DNA from: JABDIP01 sp965212545
GTDB taxonomy: Bacteria > Pseudomonadota > Alphaproteobacteria > DSM-16000 > Inquilinaceae
Reading direction: 5' to 3'
Assembly: GCA_965212545.1 (NCBI GenBank)
Contig: CBDBVB010000037.1
Location: forward strand, 60,827-124,826
Length of the DNA stretch: 64,000 nt
Part shown: piece by piece, positions 51,812 to 60,876 of the stretch
Position numbering within the stretch: position 1 is the first letter of the stretch
How the letters are laid out: every line of letters starts with the position of its first letter
Position numbers and translations under genes: made by a program
The notes under the pieces: model-generated
Database searches by the model: none
What the model was told of the DNA's origin: nothing
The model's input: only the letters and a program-made list of their open reading frames with translations

Positions 51812-52771
51812 ATGGCGGATATCCAAAAACAGGACGCTCTACGGGGTGGCGCGACAGTAGGGGGCGGTACCGCGGCCCTTCAGACACCGTACACACGGAC
51901 TTTCTTCGCCCGCCATCAGATGCGCATCGCGCCGATCGTCTTCATCACCCCGGCGATGATCCTGTTCAGCATCTATGTGATCTATCCGATCGTGAACAGC
52001 ATCTGGATCAGCTTTCACGATTGGGACGGCATCGTCGAACCGTATTTCATCGGGCTTGGTAATTACGAGGAACTGATCGTCTGGGACGAGGCGTTCCTGA
52101 CCGCCATCTGGAACAACATCCAGTGGTTGGTGTTCTTCATGCTGGCGCCGGTGATCGGCCTGGCCCTGGCGCTGTTCCTCAATCAGACGGTGTTCGGAAT
52201 CCGGCTGATCAAGTCGCTGTTCTTCTTTCCCTTCGTCATCTCGCAGGTGGTGGTGGGGCTGGTGTTCAGCTGGTTCTACGACCCGTCCTTCGGGTTGCTG
52301 AACGTGGCGCTTCAGGCGATTGGGCTGGACGCGATCTCGCCCCTGTCGGACGAGCGATACGTGACCTTCGCGATCATCGCCGCCGGGCTGTGGCCGCAGT
52401 CGGCCTATTGCATGATCCTGTACCTGACCGGCCTCAACAACATCAATCCGGAGCAGATCGAGGCCGGCCGGATCGACGGCGCCAGGAGTTGGACCATGCT
52501 GTGGAACATCATCCTGCCGCAGCTCCGTCCCGCGACCTTCCTGGCCATCGTGGTGACGGTGATCGGCGCCCTGCGCAGCTTCGACCTGGTCGCCATCATG
52601 ACCAATGGCGGGCCCTACGGCTCGTCCACGGTGCTGGCGTTCAAGATGGTCCGCGAGGCGTTGTTCAACAATCGCGTGGGTTACGGCGCCGCGGTGGCGG
52701 TGGTGCTGTTCCTGGTCATGAGCGTCTACATCACCTACTTCCTGACCCGCATGTTGCGGGCCGAACGCTAG
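51812..52771 (+). CDS. Sugar ABC transporter permease 1
   Basis: 319 residues. Six membrane segments after a polar N-terminus of about 45 residues; first segment IVFITPAMILFSIYVIYPIV; EAA loop at QIEAGRIDGARSWTMLWNIILP. MalF/UgpA type. It lies 83 bases after the binding-protein gene and 13 before the second permease. No ATPase gene is present in this cluster, so energy must come from an ATPase encoded elsewhere. Confidence 0.93.
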   Translation: MADIQKQDALRGGATVGGGTAALQTPYTRTFFARHQMRIAPIVFITPAMILFSIYVIYPIVNSIWISFHDWDGIVEPYFIGLGNYEELIVWDEAFLTAIWNNIQWLVFFMLAPVIGLALALFLNQTVFGIRLIKSLFFFPFVISQVVVGLVFSWFYDPSFGLLNVALQAIGLDAISPLSDERYVTFAIIAAGLWPQSAYCMILYLTGLNNINPEQIEAGRIDGARSWTMLWNIILPQLRPATFLAIVVTVIGALRSFDLVAIMTNGGPYGSSTVLAFKMVREALFNNRVGYGAAVAVVLFLVMSVYITYFLTRMLRAER

Positions 52772-52784
52772 CGGAGGCGGCGCT

Positions 52785-53777
52785 ATGTTTCCCGCACCAA
52801 TCGAGAAACAGGGCCATGGCGCCCAGATCTCCTATCGCGTCGCCATCTGGGTCGTGCTGTTCCTCTGGCTGCTTCCCCTGCTAGCCGTCATGGTCACCAG
52901 CATTCGCAGCCTAGCCGACATCACCCAGGGCAATTACTGGGGTTGGCCGACCGACTTCAACATGATCGAGAATTATGCCGAGGTGTTCACCCGGACACCG
53001 ATGGGCAAGTACCTGCTCAACAGCATCGCGATCACCTTGCCGACCGCGATCGGCGCGGTGGCGCTGGCGACCATGGCCGGTTTCGCTCTGGCCAACTACC
53101 GCTTCCGCTTCGACGTGGCGGTCATCCCGCTGCTGGCGGTGGTTCTGTTGAGCATACCGCTTCACGGCGGCAGCGGGTTCGCCATCGCGCTGGTCTCGGT
53201 GCTGGTCGCCTGCGGGCTCTGGTGGCTGTTGGCCCGGCTGAAGGTCAACGCGACAATCGTGCTGTTCGCGATGTTCATCGCCGGGAATTTCATTCCCTTC
53301 CAGATCCTGATGATCCCGGTGCGGAACCTGACCATCGCGACCGGACTATATGACACCGTGTTCGCACTGATCATCTTCCACATCGCCTTCCAGACCGGCT
53401 TCTGCACCCTGTTCATGCGCAACTTCATCAAGGGCCTGCCCTATGAGCTTATCGAGGCGGCGCGGATGGAAGGCGCGAACGAGTTCGAGCTGTTCTGGTA
53501 CGTGGTGATGCCGCTGATGCGGCCGGCCCTGGCGGCCCTGTCGGTGCTTATCTTCACCTTCATCTGGAACGATTATTTCTGGGCCCTGGTGCTGGTGCAG
53601 AGCGACAACGCCCAGCCGATCACCGCCGGAATCCAGGCCTTGCGCGGCCAGTGGATCGGGTCGTGGAATCTGATTTCCGCCGGGTCCATCGTCGCCGCCC
53701 TGCCACCGGTCGCGATGTTCTTCATCATGCAGCGCCACTTCATCGCCGGGCTGACCCTCGGCGGCGTCAAGGGCTGA
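52785..53777 (+). CDS. Sugar ABC transporter permease 2
   Basis: 330 residues, MalG/UgpE type. First membrane segment VAIWVVLFLWLLPLLAVMV; EAA loop at ELIEAARMEGANEFELFWYVVMP; ends TLGGVKG. About 50 residues longer than most relatives because of an extra hydrophobic segment pair in the middle (VAVIPLLAVVLLSIP and GFAIALVSVLVACGLWWLL). Its stop is one base before the TTG start of the GH36 gene. Confidence 0.92.
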   Translation: MFPAPIEKQGHGAQISYRVAIWVVLFLWLLPLLAVMVTSIRSLADITQGNYWGWPTDFNMIENYAEVFTRTPMGKYLLNSIAITLPTAIGAVALATMAGFALANYRFRFDVAVIPLLAVVLLSIPLHGGSGFAIALVSVLVACGLWWLLARLKVNATIVLFAMFIAGNFIPFQILMIPVRNLTIATGLYDTVFALIIFHIAFQTGFCTLFMRNFIKGLPYELIEAARMEGANEFELFWYVVMPLMRPALAALSVLIFTFIWNDYFWALVLVQSDNAQPITAGIQALRGQWIGSWNLISAGSIVAALPPVAMFFIMQRHFIAGLTLGGVKG

Positions 53778-53778
53778 G

Positions 53779-55930
53779 TTGGCGAAAGGCGGGCTCTTCA
53801 GGCTGGACAGTGCCGGCTCCAGCCTGGTGATCGATGCCTGCGGCGGTGGCATGCCGCGGGCCTGCCATTGGGGGGCGAGGCTTCCCGACGGAATCGATCT
53901 GGCCGCCCTGGCCGATGCCCAGGCGCGGCCGGTCCCCAAGAACGCGCTGGATGAGGACACGCCGCCGAGCCTGCTTCCGGAGCCGGGACTGGGCGCCTTC
54001 AACCGGCCGGCACTGTCGGGCGCCCGATCCGACGGCGGCGGCTGGGCCACGGCCTTCCAACTCGACGGCGTCGAGCGGGATGGCGACGGTCTGACGATCA
54101 CGCTGTCGGAACCGAACGCTGATTTGTGTCTGGTGCTGGGCGTCTCGCTCGATCCGACCAGCGGTGTCGTCACCCGAAGCGCCAGCCTCAGCAATGCCGG
54201 CACGATCCCCTATCATCTGGAATGGTGCGCCGCTGGCGCCCTGCAGCTTCCGGCCGATGCCGAAGAGGGGCTGGTGTTCGATGGCCAATGGAGCCGCGAA
54301 TTCCACGAACGCAGGGTGACCTTTGGCCAGGGCGTGTTTCTGCGCGAGAACCGCCGAGGGCGAACGTCGCATGACGCCTTTCCGGGTCTGATCGTCGGCC
54401 GACCCGGATTCCGTCAGGAGACCGGCGAGGTCTGGGGTTTCCATCTGGGCTGGAGCGGCAATCACGCGATTTCCCTGGAAACCAGCGTCGACGGCACCCG
54501 GCAGGTTCAGCTGGGCGAATTGCTGAAGCCCGGCGAAGTGATCCTTCAGCCCGGCGAGACCTACGAATCCCCAACCGCCTACGCCGCCTATTCCGGCACT
54601 GGGGCTGGATGGCATGGCTGCGGCCTTCCACGGTTTTGTGCGCACCCGCATGCTGAACTGGCCGGGCGGATCGATGCGGCCGCGGCCGGTTCATCTGAAC
54701 ACCTGGGAAGCGGTCTATTTCGATCATGAGATGGACCGCCTGACGGCGCTGGCCGATCGCGCCGCGGCGCTGGGGGTGGAGCGCTTCGTACTCGACGATG
54801 GTTGGTTCGGCGCCCGCGACGACGACACCACTTCGCTTGGCGACTGGGTCATCGACCGGCGCAAATATCCCGACGGCCTGACGCCTCTGATCGACCATGT
54901 GCGGGGGCTCGGCATGGAATTCGGCCTCTGGGTCGAGCCCGAGATGATCAGCCCGGACAGCGATCTCTATCGCGCCCATCCGGAATGGGCGCTGAACCTG
55001 GATCCGTATCCGCGCCGCACCGGGAGGCACCAACTGGTGCTCAACCTGACCCGCCCCGAGGCGGCGGAGCATATCTACCAGGTGCTGGACGGCCTGTTGC
55101 GGGATCACGCGATCGATTATCTGAAATGGGACATGAACCGGGATCTGGCCGCGGCCGGCTCCGACGGCGTCGCCGCCTACCGCCGGCAGACCCTGGCGCT
55201 ATACGCACTGCTCCACCGACTGCGGGCGGCGCATCCCGAGGTCGAGATCGAGAGCTGCGCCTCCGGCGGCGCCCGGGTCGATTTCGGCATCCTGCCCTAT
55301 GTCCACCGTTACTGGCCGAGCGACTGCAACGACCCGCTGGAACGGGTGTCGATCCAGAACGGCTTCCTGCGCTTCTTCCCGCCGGAGGTCATGGGCGCCC
55401 ATGTCGGGCCGTCACCGGTGCACACCACCGGCCGCCGTGCCACCTTGGCCTTTCGCGCCGCGGTCGCCCTGTTCGGGCATTTCGGCATGGAAATGGACGT
55501 CACCCGGCTCGACGACCAGGAGGACGGTGAGCTGGCATCCTGGATCGCGCGCCACAAGCGGTTCCGGACCCTGCTGCACGGCAATCCGGTGCTGCGCATC
55601 GAGGACCAGGCCGGCACCGGGCGATCCGGCCTGGGCGTCGTCGACGCGGCGGCCGAAGAGGCGCTGTATGGCGTCTACCAGAACACGACCGGCCCGTTCC
55701 GCATACCGCCGCCCTTGCGGCTGCCGGGACTGGATACGGGACGGGACTACCGCTTGCGATTGGACGCCCCGCCGCCGGAGGGAGCCCGGTTGACGACGCC
55801 GGCCCTGAAGGATCTCGCGGCAGACGGGCTGGTGCTGCCGGGCGCTGTCCTGGCGACGATCGGCATCCAGCTTCCCGCCCTGTGGCCGGAATCGGCGCTG
55901 ATCCTCCACTTGCGCGCCGAGACCTCCTGA
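53779..55930 (+). pseudogene. GH36 alpha-galactosidase, interrupted by a +1 shift
   Basis: Two overlapping frames, 53779-54729 and 54614-55930, join into one protein of about 716 residues, the usual size for bacterial GH36. The N-terminal beta-sandwich runs to YESPTAYAAYSGTG; the catalytic barrel has LDDGWFGARDDD, DYLKWDMNRD with the nucleophile Asp, ESCASGGARVD and WPSDCNDPLERVSIQ with the acid/base Asp. Removing one G from the GGGG at 54601-54604 restores GLDGMAAAFHGFVRT. The TTG at 53779 is placed right after the permease stop. Otherwise intact, so a sequencing error is quite possible. It would split alpha-galactosides brought in by the transporter. Confidence 0.85.
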
Positions 55931-55951
55931 CCCTGCAGCGGGGTCCTGCGA

Positions 55952-57469
55952 TCACGCCTTCGGATAGCGGGCCGCCGCCTCCAGTTCGTTGAGGTCCAGG
56001 TGGTTGCGCATATAGCGCTCCGACGCCTTCTGCAGCGGCTGGAAATCCCATGGATAGAAGCTGCCGTTTCTCAGCGCCGGGTAGACGGTCAGGCGATTGG
56101 CCTGGCTGCGCCGCACATCGGAGCGGAACCGGGCGATATCCCAGGTTTCAGCCACCTGATCGCGGAACGCTGCCTCGGTAGCCGAATGCGCCGCGTCGCC
56201 GGCCAGGTTGACGCGCTCCAGCGGATCGGCGCGCAGGTCGAAGAGCTGCGGCGGATCGGCATCGCAATGGATGAATTTCCAGTTCTCGGATCGGATCATG
56301 ACCAGCGGGTCGACCGAGCCTTCGGCTGCGTATTCCGCCAGGACCGGCGTCGCCGGCTGTTCCGATCCGGCGCAGAGGTCCAGCAGGCTGCGGCCATCGA
56401 CCGCCAGCGCGTCCTCCGAAGGGCCGCCGGCAAGCGCCACCAGAGTTGGCAGGATGTCGAGCGTCGACACCGGATCGGTCACCAGGCGCGGCGCGAAGCG
56501 GTCCGGCGCATGGATGATCAACGGCACCCGGACCGAGCCTTCGAAGAAGCTCATCTTGAACCAGAGCCCACGCTCTCCGAGCATGTCGCCATGGTCGGCA
56601 CAGAACAGGATCACCGTATCGCGGTCGAGGTCGCAATCCCGGAGCACCTGGAGGATCTCGCCGATCTTGTCGTCCAGATAGCTGATATTGGCGAAATAGG
56701 CGCGGCGGCTGTCGATGACATTCTGCTCCCCGATATCGAAGTTGCGATAATCGGCGGCGCGGAACAGTCGCTGGCTGTGCGGATCCTGCTCCTCGTAGGG
56801 GATCGCCGGGACGGCAAGCGGCGGCAGATCGGCCTCCGGGTACAGGTCCCAGTATTGGCGCCGCGCCACATAGGGATCGTGCGGATGTGTGAAGCTGACC
56901 GTCAGGCAAAACGGCCGGTCGCGCGCTTCCCGCGCCATCTGGTACAGCCTCTGCTTTGCGAAGCTGGCGACCTCGTCATCATATTCCAGCTGGTTGGTGA
57001 TCTCGGCGGTGCCGGCGCCGGTGACCGAGCCGAGATTGTGATACCACCAGTCGATCCGCTGCTCCGGATTGGTCCAATCCGGCGTCCAGGCAAAATCCGC
57101 AGGATAGACATCGGTGGTCAGCCGCTCTTCGTAACCGTGCAGTTGGTCGGGGCCGACGAAATGCATCTTGCCCGACAGGCACGTCCGGTAGCCGGCCCGC
57201 CGCAGATGATGGGCGAAGGTCGGGATGGATGAGGCGAATTCCGCGGCGTTGTCGTAGACCCCGGTACGCGACGGCAGCCGGCCGCTCATGAACGACGCCC
57301 GGGACGGCGCGCAAAGCGGGCTCGCCGAATAGCTCGCGGCAAACCGCACGCCGCCCTCGGCGATCCGGCGCAGATGCGGCACCTTGAGGAATTCCGCCGG
57401 ACCTTCCGGGAACAGCGTCCCGGCTAGCTGGTCCACCATGAAGATGAGGATATTCGGGCGCGTGGCCAT
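55952..57469 (-). CDS. betC: Choline-sulfatase
   Basis: 505 residues from the ATG at 57469. Type I sulfatase: metal Asp in ILIFMVDQLAGTLFP, the sulfatase motif ASPLCAPSRASFMSGRLPSR in parts (Cys of CxPSR becomes formylglycine), SGKMHFVGPDQLHGYEERL, HPHDPYVARR and FCADHGDMLGERGLW. The GTLFPEGPAEFL opening, the SRTGVYDNAAEFASSIPT block and ITNQLEYDDEV are those of BetC, which frees choline from choline-O-sulfate for glycine-betaine synthesis. No betA, betB or betI is in the window. Convergent with the GH36 gene. Confidence 0.93.
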   Translation of the reverse strand: MATRPNILIFMVDQLAGTLFPEGPAEFLKVPHLRRIAEGGVRFAASYSASPLCAPSRASFMSGRLPSRTGVYDNAAEFASSIPTFAHHLRRAGYRTCLSGKMHFVGPDQLHGYEERLTTDVYPADFAWTPDWTNPEQRIDWWYHNLGSVTGAGTAEITNQLEYDDEVASFAKQRLYQMAREARDRPFCLTVSFTHPHDPYVARRQYWDLYPEADLPPLAVPAIPYEEQDPHSQRLFRAADYRNFDIGEQNVIDSRRAYFANISYLDDKIGEILQVLRDCDLDRDTVILFCADHGDMLGERGLWFKMSFFEGSVRVPLIIHAPDRFAPRLVTDPVSTLDILPTLVALAGGPSEDALAVDGRSLLDLCAGSEQPATPVLAEYAAEGSVDPLVMIRSENWKFIHCDADPPQLFDLRADPLERVNLAGDAAHSATEAAFRDQVAETWDIARFRSDVRRSQANRLTVYPALRNGSFYPWDFQPLQKASERYMRNHLDLNELEAAARYPKA

Positions 57470-57838
57470 CCGGGTCGCCTTTCTAGGATGCGACAGCAAT
57501 CAATCCGAAGAGTGCCGCGACCGGGGAGCGAAGGGAATTCGAATCTCCACACTGTGCGGCTGCGGTTGCCGACTCGGGAACGAAGAGCAGCGCCACCGCG
57601 GCCAGGGACTCCGGTTCCGGCATGACGCAATCGAGCCGGTCCGGCGCGCCACATCATTGCCGTGGCGAAACCAGGCCCGTCCAATAAGGCCTCGCCGTTC
57701 AACAACAATTCATCGGTCTTCTTTATTTGCATCAAATCATCGCAATAAAAACCGGTAAACCGTTGGAAACCCTTTAATTCTTGCTTAAGGATTTTTACCT
57801 AGTTCTCTTCGGACCGCTTGTAACCAGTGGAGTGCGAT
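57470..57838. other. Divergent promoter region
   Basis: 369 bases between betC (minus) and the DUF2914 gene (plus). The part from about 57700 to 57810 is AT-rich and should hold both promoters or that of the DUF2914 gene; it includes a small ACCGGTAAACCGT palindrome near 57750. No gene is supported. Confidence 0.4.
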
Positions 57839-58240
57839 ATGAAGGCGATCCTTGGGGCGATTGCGGCACTGTTGATCGCGGCGCCAGCGTTGGCCGCCGA
57901 CGGCAGCGTGGCGCGTGCCCAGTTTACTGAAAACGTCGTTGACCGCGAGCCGGTCAATCACGTTCGGACGATGGCCAATGACAATGAGCAGGTCTATTTC
58001 TACACCGATCTGCGCGACATGGCCGGCCAGCGGGTGATTCACCGCTGGGAATATAACGGCACCGTGTTTGCCGAAATCCCGTTCGATGTGGGCGGACCGC
58101 GGTGGCGTGTCTGGTCTTCCAAGAACTTCGTGCCGGAGTGGGTCGGAACCTGGACGGTTTCGGTCGTCGACAGCTCGGGTGACGTTCTGACGACCCGTAC
58201 ACTGAACTATACCGGCAAGCAGCCTGCTGCAAATCGGTAA
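57839..58240 (+). CDS. Exported DUF2914-domain protein
   Basis: 133 residues from the ATG at 57839 (GTGGAG upstream). Signal peptide AILGAIAALLIAAPALAA. The mature part is one DUF2914 beta-sandwich: VYFYTDLRDMAGQRVIHRWE, FDVGGPRWRVWSSKNF and GTWTVSVVDSSGDVLTTRTL. The domain's function is not known; it occurs in periplasmic proteins of proteobacteria. It ends at a strong terminator, so it is a single-gene unit. Confidence 0.85.
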   Translation: MKAILGAIAALLIAAPALAADGSVARAQFTENVVDREPVNHVRTMANDNEQVYFYTDLRDMAGQRVIHRWEYNGTVFAEIPFDVGGPRWRVWSSKNFVPEWVGTWTVSVVDSSGDVLTTRTLNYTGKQPAANR

Positions 58241-58274
58241 CGCTTCGCCTGGGCGGCTTGTCCGTCCGGCGTCG

Positions 58275-58306
58275 AAAAATGCCCCGGCTCGCCGGGGCAT
58301 TTTTTG
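58275..58306 (+). terminator. Intrinsic terminator after the DUF2914 gene
   Basis: AAAAATGCCCCGGC, a two-base loop TC, and GCCGGGGCATTTTTT form a strong hairpin with a T-run on the plus strand and A-run on the other, so it can work both ways and would also end the minus-strand gene at 58382. Confidence 0.92.
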
Positions 58307-58381
58307 TGGCCGATCCGTGGGCCGGCCGACGCAAGGTTCATTCAGGAGACTCCGGCTGGGGACGCCGTGTTCGAAGAAGCG

Positions 58382-58642
58382 CTATGCGCGGCTTGCCGAG
58401 ACTTCGTTAGAGGCGCGCCTGGCTACGGCGACCCGGTTGGGCCCGGTCCGACTCGCCATCTCGGCGATCAGCCGGCTGGCGGTCGTCTTGAAGAGGAACG
58501 GCAGGATTGCGTGCACCAGCGCCGCCAACCCGGCCAACAGCAGCTTGACCGCGAAGCCCAGCGCAAACGCCAAGTGCTGCCAATAGCTCTCCCCGACCGA
58601 GGCAGGGTGGTCGGTGAATGCGCGTAGCAGACGGTCGGTCAT
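58382..58642 (-). CDS. Small membrane protein, DUF6356-like
   Basis: 86 residues. FTDHPASVGESYWQHLAFAL then a membrane segment (LGFAVKLLLAGLAALVHAIL) and PFLFKTTASRLIAEM. The HPxSVGExYxxH opening, amphipathic helix and single membrane span are what I recall of the short DUF6356 family, whose role is unknown. It shares the bidirectional terminator with the DUF2914 gene and diverges from the Lrp/AsnC regulator. Confidence 0.75.
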   Translation of the reverse strand: MTDRLLRAFTDHPASVGESYWQHLAFALGFAVKLLLAGLAALVHAILPFLFKTTASRLIAEMASRTGPNRVAVARRASNEVSASRA

Positions 58643-58738
58643 TGCGTGTTCCTTATCAGTGTATTCCTAGACATGTTATCCCGGAACCTGCGGGAATTGG
58701 TCCCATTCATATCGTTGATTCGCCCTAGTTCTTCCAAA

Positions 58739-58770
58739 TCGTCCCACGAACTAGTATATTCTTGGGACGA
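58739..58770. promoter_or_regulatory. Palindrome over the start of the Lrp/AsnC gene (candidate auto-operator)
   Basis: TCGTCCCA (58739-58746) and its perfect complement TGGGACGA (58763-58770) are separated by 16 AT-rich bases, ACTAGTATATT in the middle. The right arm runs into the ATG at 58770. A half-site GGTCCCA lies upstream near 58698. Binding here would block both transcription and access to the start codon, and could also act on the divergent small membrane gene. Confidence 0.6.
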
Positions 58771-59231
58771 TGATCGATTCGATCGACCGACGCCTCCTGG
58801 CGCTGCTGCAGGATGATTCCAGCCTTTCGATCGGCGAATTGGCGGATCGTGTCGGCCTGTCGAAGAACCCCTGCTGGCGCCGGATCCGCCGGATGGAGGA
58901 TGACGGGCTGATCCGCCGCCGGGTCGCGCTGCTGGATCCCGAGCGGCTGAATTGCGGCCTGACCGCTTTCATCGCGGTGCGCACCGACCAGCACAACCCG
59001 GCCTGGTCGGAGGCGTTCTCCCAGGCGGTTCAGGACATCCCCGAGATCGTCGGCGCCTTTCGCATGACCGGCGACACCGATTACCTGCTGCATGTGGTGG
59101 TTTCGGACATGAAGGCATTCGACGTCCTGTATCAGCGCCTGATTGCCCGCATCGAGCTGTCCGACGTGTCATCCAGCTTCGTCATGGAGGGCCTGAAACA
59201 GACGACGGCGCTGCCGCTGACCTATGTGTGA
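58770..59231 (+). CDS. Lrp/AsnC-family transcriptional regulator
   Basis: 153 residues, the standard length. N-terminal winged helix (DRRLLALLQDDSSLSIGELADRVGL in parts, recognition helix SKNPCWRRIRRMEDDGLI) and C-terminal RAM/ligand domain (VGAFRMTGDTDYLLHVVVSD). It is likely autoregulated through the palindrome over its start. Effectors of this family are mostly amino acids. No obvious target genes are next to it. Confidence 0.93.
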   Translation: MIDSIDRRLLALLQDDSSLSIGELADRVGLSKNPCWRRIRRMEDDGLIRRRVALLDPERLNCGLTAFIAVRTDQHNPAWSEAFSQAVQDIPEIVGAFRMTGDTDYLLHVVVSDMKAFDVLYQRLIARIELSDVSSSFVMEGLKQTTALPLTYV

Positions 59232-59325
59232 AACGGGACCGCCGACACGCCGACGTTTCATTGAACACCTGAAATCGCTGGGCCGGCCGACATCACCTTG
59301 ATATGCACGGTCATGGCTCACCAAT

Positions 59326-60876
59326 TTGTGTCGGGCAGCGGAACCAGGGGAGGCGAACATCGGCGAGGTCAATCGGGCAGGCACCGGCCGACCCGTCGCC
59401 GACGGCCGGCTGCTTGCGGAAGCGGTCCGCTACTACGAATCCGCCCAGGGTGTGTCTTCCGGCAAGGATGATGCGACCGCGCTCGAGAAGGCCCGGGCTC
59501 TGTCCGGATCGATCGAGGCCAAGGTCCTGGCCCGTGCCGGAGCGCTGCCCGTCGCACCGAATCTGGTCCAAGAAATCTCCCGCCTGTGGTCGATCCTGCG
59601 CGGACTGGGACTGGCGGGGATCGGACTCGCCGCCCTTGCCGGCGCAGCCACCGCGCGCACGGCATTCGCCGGCGCCGAGGGGACGACGGTCAATTTCTTC
59701 TGGCTGCTCGCCAGCCTCCTCGGGCTGCATGCGCTGAGCTTCACGGTCTGGCTGGCGCTGATGATCGTCACCCCCCGATGGACCAGCGGCGGCATCCTGG
59801 GCTCCGCGATGCTCTGGCTGTGGCGTCAGCTGTCGGAGCGCTTCGGCCCCAGCCCCTATCGCGCGGCCGCCATGCAGGCGCTGGGCGTCCGCTGGGGCCG
59901 TGGGCGCACCGGCCGCTGGCTGGCATCCTCGCTCGGACACGGATTATGGCTCGGCTTCGTGCTCGGCATCCTGGCGATGACGCTCGCCCTGCTCAGCGCG
60001 CAGCAATACATCTTCGTCTGGGAGACGACGATCCTCGATGCCACAGCCTATGTCCGGCTGACAGACACATTGGCCGCGCTACCGGCCGCACTGGGCATTG
60101 CCGTGCCGGACCGGGCCACCGTCATTGCCGCCCAGTGGCCGGGGGCGCCGGATGCCGGCAACGACGTGCTGTGGTCGGCGCTACTGATCTCCACGATCCT
60201 GCTTTACGGGCTGCTGCCACGGGCCCTGGCCCTGGCGGTCAGTGCCTGGCAGACGCGGCGCGGCGCGGCGGTGCCGCTCGACCTGGGCAGGCCCTACTAC
60301 GCCCAGCTGGTGACGCGCCTTTCGCCGATGGTCAGCGCAATCCGCGTCATCGATCGCGACACCGAGGCAACGACGCCATCCGACACGCACCCCGACCTTG
60401 CGCAGCTGCCGCCGGCGCCAGCGGCCGGCCCGGTGTATCTCATCGGCTGGGAGATCGATGCGCCGGAGGTCGGCTGGCCGCCGCCCGGAACGCCCGACCA
60501 GGTCCACGATCTCGGGTGTCGCGACGGCCGCGCCGAGTTGGATGGCGCGATCGACGCCCTGACGAAATCGGCCAACGAGCCCTCCCGGGTCGCGGCGGTT
60601 CTCGATCTGCGGCAGACCCCCGACCGGGGCGTCACCGCCGCCCTGGCCGCCCTACGGACCGCCGCGCACGGGCATCTGGTGGTGGTGTTCACCGGCGCCG
60701 CCACACTCCACACCCGCATGCCGGCGCCGGATGCCGCGACGCGGATCGCCGACTGGGTCGCGGCAGGGCTGGCCGCCGGCATCGAGGCGGACCATATGCT
60801 CGCCATCGACCTCGACCGGCCGACCGCCGATGACCGTCGGCGCCTGGCGCACATCCTGGGGGCGGCGGCGGCATGA
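59326..60876 (+). CDS. DUF2868 membrane protein
   Basis: Up to 516 residues; the start is uncertain, since TTG 59326 is the first in-frame candidate and no ATG is near. Membrane segments occur at about residues 100-125, 130-165, 215-245 and 285-310, with a large cytosolic C-terminal part (about 340-516). The pattern and the partner gene match the DUF2868 / DUF3482-GTPase pair that I know from proteobacteria, in which a membrane protein goes with a small GTPase. Its stop overlaps the next start (ATGA), so the two are translated together. Confidence 0.75.
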   Translation: MCRAAEPGEANIGEVNRAGTGRPVADGRLLAEAVRYYESAQGVSSGKDDATALEKARALSGSIEAKVLARAGALPVAPNLVQEISRLWSILRGLGLAGIGLAALAGAATARTAFAGAEGTTVNFFWLLASLLGLHALSFTVWLALMIVTPRWTSGGILGSAMLWLWRQLSERFGPSPYRAAAMQALGVRWGRGRTGRWLASSLGHGLWLGFVLGILAMTLALLSAQQYIFVWETTILDATAYVRLTDTLAALPAALGIAVPDRATVIAAQWPGAPDAGNDVLWSALLISTILLYGLLPRALALAVSAWQTRRGAAVPLDLGRPYYAQLVTRLSPMVSAIRVIDRDTEATTPSDTHPDLAQLPPAPAAGPVYLIGWEIDAPEVGWPPPGTPDQVHDLGCRDGRAELDGAIDALTKSANEPSRVAAVLDLRQTPDRGVTAALAALRTAAHGHLVVVFTGAATLHTRMPAPDAATRIADWVAAGLAAGIEADHMLAIDLDRPTADDRRRLAHILGAAAA

